A stretch of 64,000 bases of DNA, from positions 43,778,810-43,842,809 of the forward strand of contig CM073888.1 of NCBI GenBank assembly GCA_037176705.1, given 5' to 3'. Of the stretch, positions 22,316-34,269 are shown one piece after another (within the stretch, counting starts at the first letter, position 1; each line of letters begins with the position of its first letter). Below the pieces are notes generated by a model. It saw only the letters and a list, made by a program, of their open reading frames with translations, did no database searches and was not told the origin of the DNA. Both the position numbers and the translations under genes were made by a program. Source of the stretch: Molossus alvarezi. Its lineage: Eukaryota > Chordata > Mammalia > Chiroptera > Molossidae.

Positions 22316-23689
22316 AATGCCTCGGACAGGAGTGATGTTCAGGTGCTGGCTGCCACCACTGTCCACATGAATTTGGGTTTCGGCTGCTTTTCCTCTCGAG
22401 GCCGTGTCCTAGTGTCAGGATAATGGTGACCACTGGAGTGCCAACAATTAGTTTAAAAAACAAACCCCGAACTCCATGATGATCGTGTGGGAAAAGATCG
22501 GATGGCAGCAGGGAATACAGCTAGAAACACTCACCTGGCAGGAGAGGCTGCCTGTCCTATGAAATGAGTTTCAGGCACGAACAAGGCATCTGAGCTGCTT
22601 TCACAGAGTGACGTCGGGGGAAGCTTTCATTGCTTTTTTGGGCAAAATGAGACCAAGTTGATGTATTTGTAGAAGAATGCCAACAGGTTCTTTGCTCCGA
22701 AGAAATTCTGGTGCCAGGGAAACATGTTCATTTGAGAAAATACCTAATGCACTGCGGGAGCCTGCAAATACACTCCCAGCGAGTCATCCCTGGCATCATA
22801 GATCAGCGTGTCACAGACTGAAGATGCTCAAAGCACATGGCCTGTTGATTGAACATAAAACATGCATTGAGCAGTGAGGGAAAAGAGGTACGAGGTAGGT
22901 TTACACAGCTAGGATGGAGTGGAAGGACCCCACTCCTGAGTCCTCTGTTACTTTCTCCTCTTTCTCTCCCTCTCCCTTCTCCCCACTGCCTGCCCCCCCC
23001 ACTCTCTCTGTCACAGCAGCTTTTCCTCAGGGTGCTGTGGTTACAAAGACCAGAGCTCAGTTTGAACAAGGGGGCTTAGCGAGTTCAAAGCACCCGGAGT
23101 CGGCATGTGCTGTTGGCACAGCGGTGAGGATGCCTGCCTGGCGCAGCTGTAGTTCAGCTGGGAGCTCAAGCTCTTGGGCAGAGTGCAGGCCAAGCCCGAC
23201 CGAGTCCCGAAAGGCGGGCCAACTTACATGTGACACATCAGTCTGGAGGGGGCTTGATTTGTGCCTTATGATTTGGTCCTTAATCCTTTTCTAGTTATGC
23301 ATAAACACTTTTTAGTGTTCCGTCTTCTAAAAAAATCATGCATTTCACTCATTCCATCTTCAAGGTGTCTTACTGATCGCCAACTACCTATACTGAACAA
23401 CACATCTCGTGAAGGCTCATGTTTCACAGAGCACTTGCTTCTTCTATTTAGCACATCTTAGGAGTTTTACTCATTCTGTCTGCTATAATGGAACTGAGGA
23501 GTCTCAATTAAAATGTCACATGAGCCACACATTACAGAATGCATAAGCTTTTCCTGCCTCACGCAGAGAGCATATCACTTGTTTTCACCATCATCTACAT
23601 TTCAATGAAAGAATTGAACAAAACAAACTAAAAATATGGTTTGTATCCTTTAGCATCTAAGAAATGAAAAATTCTACTGCTGCTGTCAT
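22316..23689. other. Low-copy DNA
   Basis: Nothing recognised. A pyrimidine-rich stretch lies at 22945-23012. Confidence 0.45.
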
Positions 23690-23965
23690 CTCTAATTGAG
23701 TGTTTACTCTCAGCTAAATGTTTGACATGTATGGGGTGGGGCAGGAGTAGGTCTACAGTTGTGAGTACATGAAGCAGAGTTTATTCTTGCACTATTATTG
23801 AATAATTATTGTATTATTTTCCCATGCGAACCACTGTAAACCTACTTTTTACCCAGTTCTCATAATGAACCCACAAGGTAGGTGTTGCCACATCAGATCT
23901 ACAGGTGAGACAGCTGAAGCTTAGAGAAGGAAGGCGACCTGTCAGGGTCAAATGTAAGGAGGAGC
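23690..23965 (-). mobile_element. MIR SINE split by a short DNA transposon
   Basis: The two parts are 23690-23731 ('gagtgtttactctcagctaa') and 23856-23965 ('cataatgaacccacaagg', 'cagctgaagcttagag'). Together they follow the reversed MIR core. The middle is a separate insertion. Confidence 0.5.
23732..23855. mobile_element. Mariner-like MITE of about 125 bp
   Basis: The left end 'ggggcaggagtaggtctaca' and the right end (reverse complement) 'gggtaaaaagtaggtttaca' form diverged inverted repeats around an A/T-rich centre. A 'ta' precedes the left end as expected for a TA target. No coding sequence. Confidence 0.55.
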
Positions 23966-25706
23966 AGACCCAGGAAAAGGGTCCAAGACTCTTCTACCCC
24001 AAATCCTTTTTCTGCTCATTGGCCAGGCTGTTCCATTCCTAAATCCCCCTCAGGGACCCACTTCTCCTCCTTAGTGACCCCCCATTCCCTGCCCCTACGT
24101 CTGTGAGTGCTTTGGCTCCTAGAGAGACCCCCAGGAGGCCTTGTTCTCTAGGAGTTCATTTTCAGTGATGCTGTGGCATTACAATTCAGCTCACATGGGA
24201 AGCAAATGAAAGAGGATTACTAATGTAAAAATAAATCAAAGGTCTGCATGGCATATTTGGTCGCATAGCAAATGTAAATGGGTCGTGAAAGCACTGTGTC
24301 AGAGGCAACGGCCATATCTTTTGGTTAGCAGAGACGGAAATGTAGCTGGAGAGGATAGCCCAATGGTCATGGACGGCAGCACTGACGTGGCGAAGAGAAC
24401 ATCTGTACTTTTTTGAGTGTGATTATGAGCTGGATACTGGACCTATATCATTGCAAATCCACAAAACAATGAAATATGGACACACAGAGAGGAAAATGAG
24501 GCTCAGGCTGGTTAATAGTGTGCTCCGAGCCACTCAGCCAAGAAGCAGAGGGGCTGGGCTGTCGTGGCAGGTTGTCCCTGCTCCTTGTCACTAATAACCG
24601 GCACAGGACAGCACCCATGGGAGAGGGTGTGGTGGCTGAGAGGGAACTTAGAGGTCTGCAGAACTCTTTCTCTGAGCAAATGAAAACCTTCGAAAATGGA
24701 ATATATAAAATCAGAATTATAAGAGTACCTTTGGATAAATGAAAAGGAAGCAAAATTTGTTGATCCAAATGTATCCATGTTCAGTACAATACATTTTCTA
24801 TGCCATGAATATGCTTAAAATGGCTTAGGGGGAGGTGGTTTACAAAGACCATTAGCTGGATTTATTAAGCTGAGGACAAAGGCCTCAAGTCCAATTACTA
24901 TTTGTCACATATTCTGAGCTTTCTTACCCCTGGTCCAAGGAGATAAGAATTGTTAAGTGTATGCGCATACACGTGGTTAAAATACAAATCACAACTTCTT
25001 TGCATCCATGGATATCATGTTTTATAAAACATAGCTTAAACAACTATAAAATGCCGTAAAATAGGACTCAACCAGAAGGTAGATATATTTTATCAGTTGG
25101 ACCTATATTGTCGATCATTTCAGATCTCTAACTACTCAAATTGAATTCATTGGGATTCTTTTCTCATTTTCCCTTTTCTTCACTTGAATTACACCCCCAC
25201 TACCTACTCCACACTGACTATAATGTATTTTCATTTAATTTCTGATGGCTATGAAAATAAAAACACATCTGACACTTTCTAAATCCGAACACATCATTAG
25301 GTTGCACCCTTCCACAGGACCCAACGTGCGTTACTGGAGAATGGGACTGTGATTGTGGTAGGAGATCTGTCATTAAAAAACAAAAGGCAAATACCGCTCT
25401 AAAGCAAAATCATCATGTTAGGCAGCCACCTTTAATTGTCTCATGCAATTGGTCAATACATTTAGTTACCTGGGAGTACATTTTTCAGCTAAATTATGTT
25501 GAAAAACTCATCAGGAAGTTCCATTATTTAAATTTTGACATTTTAAGCCTTCATTGAGTTTTAATGGCTGTAGTGAGAAAGTAATTGCTACTTTCAAATT
25601 GTCAGGCTAAAGGAATCATTTTGAGCTTTGATTGTTAAATTGTTTGTGGGAGAGAGAAGCACTAGAACTATTTTCTGAGAAAAGATAGGCCCTGCTCAGG
25701 GGGACT
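23966..25706. other. Repeat-poor stretch, 1.7 kb
   Basis: No repeat or gene recognised. It includes a perfect 12-bp palindrome GTATGCGCATAC (24959-24970) touching a CACGTG E-box (24970-24975), and several TAATTG-type motifs at 25430-25560. Confidence 0.5.
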
Positions 25707-25722
25707 TCCTTGACTTATTTCT

Positions 25723-25948
25723 TTTTTCTTTTTGTCCTCATCTGAGGACATTTTTACGTTTATTTTCTGATAGAGTGGAAGGAGAGAGGGAGGAAGAGAG
25801 AAAGACACACACATCGAGTGGCTTCCAACCATACGACCCCTGTTGGGGACAAACTGCAACTGAGGTACATGCCCTTAGCGGGAACCAAATCTGGGACTCT
25901 CTGGTCCACGGGCTGGTGCTCTAACCGTTGAGCAAAACTGGCCAGGGC
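25723..25948 (-). mobile_element. VES SINE, long subtype
   Basis: Duplication 25707-25722 and 25949-25964 (16 bp, two mismatches). The 3' stem-loop 'gtcctcatctgaggac' is intact at about 25734-25749. Confidence 0.9.
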
Positions 25949-26170
25949 TCCTTGACCCATTTCTGAGGCAGAGATGTGGTGGGTCTCCGTACAGAGCATG
26001 AGTCCTGGTTAGGCATTTTGACTTTCACAAGATCACAACCTTGTTATCTTCTCCTCAGCGGCTTGTCTAATCTTACTGAACTATTCTTTTGAGGAATGAT
26101 GTCTGCAAACTCCTGATGATCAACTCTCAGAGCAGTGTCACGAGGCCACCAGCCCATGGACTCCCCTGGT

Positions 26171-26392
26171 ATTTTTTTTTCAATTTTTTAATTTGTATTA
26201 ATTTTAGAGAGAGGAAGGGAGAGGGAGAGAGAGATAGAAACATCAATGAGAGAGAACATCAATTGGTTGCCTCCTGCATGCCCCCCTCTGGGGATCCAGC
26301 TCACAACCTGGGCATGTGCCCTGACCGAGAATCGAACCAGCGACCTCTTGGTGCGTGGGTCGACGTTCAACCACTCGGCCACATCGGCCAGG
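26171..26392 (-). mobile_element. VES SINE, classic subtype
   Basis: Perfect 10-bp duplication CTCCCCTGGT at 26161-26170 and 26393-26402. Little divergence. Confidence 0.95.
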
Positions 26393-26402
26393 CTCCCCTG
26401 GT

Positions 26403-27062
26403 GTTCTGAGTTCTAGCCTGAAGCCAGCCAAATCTTGGGGGATCACATGGTGTTGGCCCTGGTGGAGTTGTGCTCGACTGGGGCTGTGCTCTTGCATCTG
26501 GTTGGGATGTTAGAGTGCTGTGGGTTACTCACTGGTGAATTTACAGCTCGCTAGGAAGCCTTCTCCTTTCCATTTTGCATAAAACTTTTTTTTTTTCTTT
26601 TCTACTGGCTGTGGGGTAACAGTGTCAATAGCAGAAACCAGCGAATTTGCCCTATGCTCTCTTAGTCTGTTGATTGGGACACACCTGTGAGCGGTAACTT
26701 GCAGTGGGTGGGTTTGTGACAACGGGATGTTTATGGAACAATGGTCCGTCACTTTCTACTCAAAGATCTGTCCCCATGGGTGCTGCTTAGTTCCGAAATA
26801 TCTCCTCCCACAGCCCTCGTCCTGGATTGCTCCCACTGTCCTACTGCTCAACGCTGCCTTCCTCTCATAGGCAACAGAGCTCCGGCCCGAGGTCCTTCTT
26901 CTTTCTCAGATTTCTCTTGAATCTTAGTCCTGTGTCCATTTTAACTCCGACTGTCTTCTCAAGAGGGAGAGCAGAGCCCGGGTCTCAGGTCAGGAGAGAG
27001 GGAGGAAGTGGTTGCTTCTGCTCTGTTTGAAGTATCTAAAGTCAAATACATTTCACCATCAA
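26403..27062. other. Low-copy DNA
   Basis: Nothing recognised. Confidence 0.4.
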
Positions 27063-27065
27063 TAT

Positions 27066-27981
27066 TTTTTTATTTTGGTAGCAGTACGGTTTATTAAGCT
27101 GTGCCTGAGTAGGGTGCTGGTGCTTGTCCATGGTGCTCTTGATGTACAAAGCCCGGATGTCCTGCCAGTTCTTTGTGAGCAGTGACACCAGGAAATTGAC
27201 AGCGATGGGGATGCTGTGTACGGGCTCATCATCTGTCACCTCACCTGCCCAACAGCCACTGCCAGACACAGCACCCTCGTGTGGAACTGCATCGTGGATT
27301 TCACTTCATAGACTCTGGCCACCATGTCCTCACTGTGGGTCAGCAAGGGGCGCGGGGACTTGCCAGCCTTATTCAGGCCTGGGCCCAGGATGCGTGGGAG
27401 CTGCTTGATCAGAGACTGAACCAAAAAGGCATCGTACTTCTTGGCCAGCTTCTTGACCAGTTTCTTATTCCTGTTGAGTTTCTTTTGTGCCTTGAGGTCC
27501 ATGTGGTGGATACCCACAGCCTTGGCCTTGTCACAGTGCTGCTGGTCCCCAGAACACATACCGAGAATTTGAGGTGGGAGTGGATTTAAGCAGTGGTGCC
27601 AAAGAAGCACTTGTCCTTCTGAGGGTCACAGCTCTTCAAGCTGATCTGCAGTTCCACTGTCTTCAAACATTTCCAAGCTTGTGCTGGTTCCCGTGCAGGA
27701 CTTCCCACAGTGCCTCTAGCCCAGTGGTTCTCAGCCTTCCTAATGCTGCGACCCTTTAACCCAGTTCCTCGTGTTGTCTGTGGGCGTATCTGCATGTGGG
27801 CGGACCCGCCTGAAGATGGACAGAGGAGTGGTGTCTCGGTTCCTAAGACCATCGGAAATATGTGTTTTCCGGTGGTCTTAGGCGACCCCTGTGAAAGGGT
27901 CGTTGAACCCCCAAAGGGGTCGTGACCCACAGGTTGAGAACCGCTGCTCTAGAGGGTGTCACAGGGGACTTTGCTGCTCAT
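27066..27981 (-). pseudogene. RPL10A: Processed pseudogene of ribosomal protein L10a (RPL10A/uL1), split by a hAT element
   Basis: The minus strand carries the L10a coding sequence without introns. The start ATG is at 27979-27981 (MSSKV). Next, after the insertion, come TVELQISLK and DPQKDK (about 27640), [12 protein letters not shown] (27530), [15 protein letters not shown] (27440), [12 protein letters not shown] (27380), LCLAVAVG (27250) and AVNFLVSL and ALYIKSTM near 27140. A diverged stop region is followed by an AATAAA-type signal and A-rich tail at 27064-27078. Frameshifts (near 27590 and 27240) and stops kill it. The parent protein is a 217-residue large-subunit ribosomal protein. Lack of introns plus the tail shows L1-mediated retroposition. 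Confidence 0.92.
27722..27946. mobile_element. SPIN-like non-autonomous hAT transposon, 225 bp
   Basis: The left end is CAGTGGTTCTCAGCCTTCC. The right end, reversed, is CAGCGGTTCTCAACCTGTGG. These match the terminal repeats of the SPIN hAT family as I know them. An 8-bp duplication flanks it: CTCTAGCC (27714-27721) and CTCTAGAG (27947-27954), which fits the animal hAT target preference with central TA. The right part holds a near-perfect hairpin (27842-27858 with 27866-27882). It lies inside the RPL10A pseudogene between its codons 9 and 10. There is no transposase. Confidence 0.8.
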
Positions 27982-28229
27982 CATTCCTCACCCTGCAAGA
28001 CCCAGATAAGAGCTCGCCGTTAATCTTAAATACTCATCATATACAGATGTGACTTCAATATACCCTTGAAGTTAAGCTGAACCAAGTCCAGCTCAGCCTG
28101 TGTTCTCTTCCAGTCCAAGATAGAGGTTATAAATTCATATCTTTTCTATCCCAAATTTCAGCTCGACATCTCTTGAAACTAGTTGTTCAAATGCCTTAAG
28201 GCCTTTCTCCAAGAAAACCTCCACAGAAA

Positions 28230-28538
28230 AAGTTATAAAACTTAATTAAGAGATACAAAAGAGATTCCAAGAAAATGGAGAGACATATCATGTCTGTGGG
28301 AAGGAAGATAATGTCTTAAAGATGCCAGTTTTCTCCAACTTGAATTACAGTTTCAAAGCAATGGAATCAAAATCATGGAACTTGCTGATTTCACAATTTA
28401 TATGGAAGAGTAAAGGGCTCAAAATAGCCAAGATACTCCTGAAGTACCAGATATCAGAACTGAATGTGAAGCTGTGATTAAGACCATTGCGTAACAGTAT
28501 AAGGGTGGATATGGGGTAGATATTACATAGTATCAAAG
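28230..28538 (+). mobile_element. L1 ORF2 fragment
   Basis: Words such as 'ggagagacatatcatgtctg' and 'tttatatggaagagtaaagg' follow the mammalian L1 ORF2 region upstream of the C-terminal domain. Frame fully broken. Confidence 0.6.
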
Positions 28539-28540
28539 TA

Positions 28541-28918
28541 CAGCAGGTCCTCGAATAATGTTGTTTAGTTATAATGTTGATGAGGTGCCATAGGAACTTA
28601 ACTCTTTTTTAAAATATATAAATATTTAGATTGAGAGAAAGAGATAGAAACACCGATGTGAGAGAGAGACATTGATCTGCTGCCTCCTGCACGCCCCCTA
28701 CTGGGGATCGAGTATGCAACCTGGGCATGTGCCCTAATGAGGAATTGAACTGGTGACCTCTTGGTGCATGGGACAGTGCTCAATCCACTGAGCAACACCA
28801 GATGGGCAGAACTTAACTCTTGTTCAAATCAATTAGCCAATGGTTAAATTTGTTTTGTTAGATGTGGTTTTGCTTAAAGTCACAGAGCCTCTTGACCAAA
28901 TTAAGTGAGGACTTACTG
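28541..28918. mobile_element. MER44-like (Tigger/TcMar) non-autonomous element, split by a SINE
   Basis: The ends CAGCAGGTCCTCGAATAA (28541) and, reversed, CAGTAAGTCCTCACTTAA (ending 28918) are inverted repeats. A TA precedes the left end and CA follows the right end. Without the SINE and its duplication it is about 165 bp. Assignment to MER44 is from memory. Confidence 0.6.
28607..28808 (-). mobile_element. VES SINE, classic subtype
   Basis: Perfect 13-bp duplication GAACTTAACTCTT at 28594-28606 and 28809-28821, inside the MER44-like element. Confidence 0.95.
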
Positions 28919-29019
28919 CACCCCAAATTTTTATTAAGTATTAATAATTTAAAAATATTATTATGTAACTTTATAGTTGAAAAATTTGGCAGACACCAAA
29001 TTAGCCAGTTCATAAAAGT

Positions 29020-29705
29020 TAACGTCACCAGTAATAAAACAAATCAACGTCATGTGCCTCAGCATAGGATACAGAGAAGCACACAGAATCGCTTCTGTGG
29101 TATTCCGGCCGAAAATGCATAACCCAAAGCTAATCATGAGGCAACACCAGACAAACAAAAAATGAGGGACATTCTAAAAATAACTGGCCTATACGTTTCA
29201 CAAGTGTTGAGACCATAAAAGACAAAAGTCCAAGGAACTGCTCCAGATTGAAGAAGACTGAACAAACATGACAGCTACATGCAGCATGTGATCCAGGTGA
29301 CACCCAGGCCCATGAAGAAAACTTGGGACAACTGGCAAAATTTGAATGGAGTGTGTGAATTTGATGGTGGTATTATATCAGTGCTATTCTCTTGATTTTG
29401 ATGGTTATATTTGACTATTAGGAGTCTATTTTTGTTTTTGGGAAATACACAGTAAAGTATTATAAATAATGGAATGTCATGTTTGAAACTCTCTGAAATG
29501 GTTCCGAGAAAAAATTACACATGCATACACACACACAGGGAGAGAGAAAGAAGGAAAGAAACGAAGAGAGAAGAGAATGAGAATGAGAAGAAAAATGTGA
29601 TAAAATGTTAATAGTTGTGAAGAGTGGGTGAAGGATATATACTATAGAAATGCTTTGTATTTTTCTCTCAACTTTTCTATAAGTTTAAATTATTTTAAAG
29701 AAAAG
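29020..29705 (+). mobile_element. Old LINE 3' end (L1M-like)
   Basis: A block with 'tctgtggtattccggc', 'gagggacattctaaaa', 'actgctccagattgaag' and the end 'aacttttctataagttt' with an A-rich tail follows a common mammalian LINE 3' end. The subfamily is not certain. Confidence 0.45.
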
Positions 29706-29879
29706 AGTTAAAACAATACATTGGGAATTCCTCCAAATAGTAAGGAAAGCATAGATGATACAACATGAGAACGAGGGGAAGATGAACAGACATTTCACAC
29801 AGGAGGGTGTACGTGTAGCCAATAAAGCCATGACAACATATTTGACAATTTTCACAGCGCCAATCAAGACCACAATGAG

Positions 29880-30125
29880 CCCAGCTGCTGTGGTTTAGTG
29901 GCTGGAGCTATGACCCATGTACTGAGAGGTCCTGGTTTGATTCCCAGTCAGGGCACATACCTGGGTTGCAGACTCGATCCCCAGTGCGGGGCACGCAGGA
30001 AGCAGCCAATCAATGTTTCTCTCTCACACTGATGTTTCTCTTTCTCCCTTCCTTTCTCTCTAAAAAAAAAAAAAAAAAAAAAAAAAAATCAATGAAAGCA
30101 TTAAGAAACAAAACAAAACAAAACC
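29880..30125 (+). mobile_element. VES SINE, classic subtype
   Basis: Duplication CACAATGAG at 29871-29879 and 30126-30134. A26 tail at about 30062-30088 followed by an (AAAAC)n-like extension. Confidence 0.9.
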
Positions 30126-30303
30126 CACAATGAGAGATTATTTTGTACCTATTTGCTGCCAAGATTTTAAAAATCTGAAAATAGCAAGAGTTAGAAAGGA
30201 TTCGGTTTCAAATGATCCTTTATACATTTCTGGAGGGAGCATAATTTGTCACTGTCACTCTAAACAACAGTGTGTCATTATGTTTTAAAAAATTGAACAT
30301 TTT

Positions 30304-30529
30304 GCCTGGCTAGTGTTGCTCAATGGTTAGATTGTTGGACCTCATACCGAAAGGTCTTGGGTTTGATTCTCGGTCAAGGGCACGTACCTGGGTAGCAGGC
30401 TTGATTCCCTGGCCCTGGTTGTGTTGTGTGTGGGAGGCAACCAATCGATGTCTCTCCCTCCTCCTTTTCCACTCTATCTAAAATCAGTGGAAAAATATCC
30501 TTGGTGAGGATTAGCAAAGAGACACAAAC
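30304..30529 (+). mobile_element. VES SINE, long subtype
   Basis: Duplication AAAATTGAAC at 30289-30298 and 30530-30539. The 3' stem-loop is degraded ('tccttggtgagga'). Confidence 0.9.
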
Positions 30530-31747
30530 AAAATTGAACTGTTTCATTCCTGTGACTCAGCAATTGCACCCTAGTATGTAGCTAAGACAGTCTCTAATGC
30601 ACATGCACCTGGAACATGTACAGCATGCTCGTAGCAGGACAATTTAAACAGGAAAACCTGAAAAGGACCTGAGTGCCTGTCACGGAAGAGTGGGTAAACG
30701 AACAGTGGTACATCAGCACCATGAATAAACTTAGCGATACAATATGAAATGAAAAAGAAAGCCACCGCCCTGATCACATACAGCATGATACCATTTTTGC
30801 AAAGTAAAAATAACTAAATTGAAAAAATGATGAATATGTAGTAGATTAACAAAATTGTATATAAAAAGAATGCAAGGGGGTAGTGGACACACAGGATGTG
30901 GGTTTTTTTTTTTTAAATTTTGATTATTTTTTTATTATAGACGTCCCTCCTTTTTCCCCCTATTGCCACCCCCCCAACTTCACAGCACTGTTGTGTGTGT
31001 CTATTGGTTATGCATAAATGCATATAAATAACTTTTCCTGTCCCCCAACTCCCTTCCTTCTGAGGTTTGTCAGTCTGTTCTCTACTTCCATGTATCTGGA
31101 TCTATTTCGTTCATCAGCTTATTTTGTTCATTATATTTCACAACTAAGTGAGATCATGTGATACTTATCTTTCTCTGACTGGCATATTTCGCTTACCATA
31201 ATACTCTCCAGGTCCCCCCATGTAGTCTCAAAGGGTAAGAGATCTTTCTTCTTTACAGCTGCAAAGTATTCCATTGTGTATATGTCCCATATACTGATCA
31301 GCTCATATACTAATGAAGACTTGGGCTGTTTCCAGATCTTAGCTATTGTAAATAGTGCTGCTATGAACATAGGACTGCATATATTCTTCCTGATTAGTGT
31401 TTCTGGCTTCTTAGGAAATATTCCTAAGAGTGAAATCACTGGGTCAAATGGCAGTTCAATTTTTTATTTTTTGAGGAAACACCATATTGTTTTCCATAGT
31501 GGCTGCACCAGTCTGCATTCCCACCAGCAGTGTGCTAGAGTCCCCTTTTCTCCACACCTTCACCAGCACTTGTTGTTTGATGATTTGTTAATGGTAGCCA
31601 TTCTAGCAGATGTGAAGTGATACCTCATACTCATTTTAATTTGCATCTCTGTGATGATTAGTGATGTTGAGCATTTTGTCATATATCTCTTGGCCATTTC
31701 TATGTCCTCTTTGGAGAAGTGTCTATTCAGGTCCTCTGCCCATTTTT

Positions 31748-33461
31748 TTTTTATTTTTTTTTATTTTTTTTATTTATTTATTTATTTTTAAATGAATTTT
31801 TTGTTGTTGTTGTTGTTACAGATATTTTACCTTTTTACCCCATTGGCACCCCCACCCTACCCCCCCTCCACCCTGTCCCCGGCTTAGTTGTCCATGTCCA
31901 TTGGTCATGCATACATGCATATAAGTTCTGTGGTTTATCTCTTCCCACCCCCCCACCCCCCATCCCCTCTTCTGAGGGATGTCAGTCTGTGCCCTACTTC
32001 CATGTGTCTGGGTCTACTGTATTCCTCAGACTGTTATGTTCATTATATTCCATATATAAGTGAGATCATGTGATATTTGTCTTTTTCTGCTTGGCTTCTT
32101 TCACTTAGGATAATACTTTCCAGGTCCCTCCATGTCGTCTCAAAGGATAAGAGATCTTTCTTTCTTACCGCTGCATAGTACTCCATTGTGTATATGTACC
32201 ACTGCTTTTTTATCCATTCGTCTACTGGTGGACACTTGGGCTGTGTTTCCAGATCTTAGCTATTGTAAATAGTGCTGCTATGAACATGGAGGTACATATA
32301 TTCTTCCTGATTGGTGTTTCAGGCTTCTTAGGGTATATTCCCAGCAGTGGGATCACTGGGTCAAATGGAAGTTCAATTTTTAATTTCTTGAGGTAGCACC
32401 ATATTGTTTTCCATAGCGGCTGCACCAGTCTGCATTCCCACCAGCAGTGTATTAGAGTCCCCTTTTCTCCACACCCTCGCCAACACTTGTTGTTTGATGA
32501 TTTGTTGATGGCGGCCATTCTGACAGGTGTGAGGTGATACCTCATTGTTGTTTTAATTTGCATCTCTCTGATGATTAGTGATGTTGAGCATTTCTTCATA
32601 TGTCTTTTGGCCATTTGTCCTGTTTGGAGAGGTGTCTATTCAGCTCCTCTGCCCATTTTTTAATTGGGTTCTTTGTCTTCCTTTTGTGGAGTTGTATGAG
32701 CACTCTATATATACTGGAAATTAACCCCTTATCTGATACATCATTGGCAATGATGTTCTCCCATACAGTGGGTTGCCTTTCCATTTTGATGATTGTTTCT
32801 TTTGCTGTGCAGAAGCTTTTTAGTTTGATGTAGTCCCATGTGTTCATTTTCTCCTTTATTTCTGTTGCCTTAGGTGATGTATCAGTGAAAATTCTGCTCC
32901 GTATGATGTCCAAAATTTTGTTGCCTACGTTTTCTTCTAGAATTTTTATGGATTCACGGGTCACATTTAAGTCTTTTATCCATTTTGAGTTTATTTTTGT
33001 GTATGGTGTAAGTTGATGGTCTAGTTTCATTTTTTTGCATGTAGCTGTCCAATTTTCCCAACACCATTTATTAAAGAGGCTGTCTTTACTCCACTGTATG
33101 CTCTTGCCACCTTTGTCAAATATTAATTGAGCGTATTGCCTTGGGTCCATTTCTGGGTTTTCAGTTCTGTTCCACTGGTCTATATGCCTGTTCTTGTGCC
33201 AGTACCAGGTTGTTTTGGTTACAGTCGCTTTGTAGTATAACCTGATATCTGGTATTGTGATCCCACCTACTTTGTTCTTCTTTTTCAAGATTGCTGTGGC
33301 TATTCGGGGTCTTTTTTGGTTCCATATGAACTTTTGAAGTATTTGTTCTAGTTCTATGAAATATGTCGTTGGTACTTTGATGGGGATTGCATTGAATCTA
33401 TAGATTGCTTTGGGTAGTATGGACATTTTAATTATGTTAATTCTTCCAATCCATGAACAGG
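31748..33461 (-). mobile_element. L1 (inner), 5'-truncated, nested in the outer L1
   Basis: A perfect 15-bp duplication CCTCTGCCCATTTTT lies at 31733-31747 and 33462-33476. The element is 1.7 kb: poly-T tail with (TTTA) expansion, 3' UTR (31775-32230), ORF2 C-terminal part to 33461. Lower decay than the outer copy: one open stretch of 276 codons at 32596-33426 and a second of 130 codons at 32222-32614, separated by a frame change. Confidence 0.9.
32222..33426 (-). pseudogene. L1 ORF2 C-terminal part (inner L1), frameshifted
   Basis: The two frames encode the region after the reverse transcriptase, starting with [20 protein letters not shown] and ending with the cysteine-rich tail ([27 protein letters not shown]). 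This tail is the conserved C-terminal zinc-knuckle-like motif of ORF2p. Endonuclease and reverse transcriptase domains are missing because of 5' truncation, so it is not active. Confidence 0.85.
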
Positions 33462-34232
33462 CCTCTGCCCATTTTTAATTAGATTGTCTTCTTTTTGTTG
33501 ACTTGTATGAGTACTCTGTATATTTTGGAAATTAACCCCTTATTCGATGTATCATTGGCAAATATATTCTCCCATACAGTGGGTTCCCTTTTCATTTTGA
33601 TGCTAGTTTCTTTAGCTGTGCAGAAGCTTTTTAGTTTGATGTAGTCCCATTTATTTTTTTCCTTTGTTTCTCTTGCCGTAGGCAATATATCAGTGAAAAT
33701 TCTGCTGTGTGTGATGTCTGAGTTTTGCTGCTTATGTTTTCTTCTAGGATTTTTATGATTTCATGGGTTACATTTAACTCTTTTATCCATTTTGAGTTTA
33801 TTCTTGTTTTTGGTATAAGTTTGTGGTCTAGTTTCTTCTTCTTCTTCTTTTTTTTTTTGAGTGTACCTGTCCAATTTTCCCAACACCATTTATTAAAGAG
33901 ACTGTCTGCTTTATTGTATGCTCTTGCCTTCTTTGTCAAATATTAATTGAACATAATGTCTTGGGTCAATTTCTGGGTTCTCTATTCTGTTCCATTGATC
34001 TATATGCCTGTTCTTATACCAGTACCAGGCTGTTTTGATTACAATGGCTTTGTAGTATAACCTGATATCTGGATTTGTGGTCCTTCCAACTTTGTTCTCC
34101 TTTTTCAATTCAAGGTCTTTTTTGGTTTCATATAAACGTTTGGAGTATTTGTTCTAGATCTGTGAAATATGTCATTGGTTTTTAATAGGGATTGCATTGA
34201 ATCTGTAGATTGCTTTGGGTACTATGGACATT

Positions 34233-34236
<4 letters not shown>

Positions 34237-34269
<33 letters not shown>

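Larger units (their letters stand above)
29706..30888 (+). mobile_element. Old L1 ORF2 C-terminal remnant, hosting two SINEs and the outer L1
   Basis: The order 'gaagatgaacagacatttc', 'aatcaagaccacaatgag', 'gactcagcaattgcac' and 'acagcatgataccattttt' corresponds to the ORF2 C-terminal region and flanking 3' UTR of an old L1. SINEs at 29880 and 30304 are later insertions. Confidence 0.5.

Noticed and set aside
22013..22463. Long open frames rich in S, P, L and F (and R, E, G on the other strand)
   Set aside because: They come from the homopurine tract. They exist in several frames on both strands and have no domain.
32596..33426. 276-codon open frame as a possible host gene
   Set aside because: It is the C-terminal part of L1 ORF2 in a 5'-truncated nested L1.
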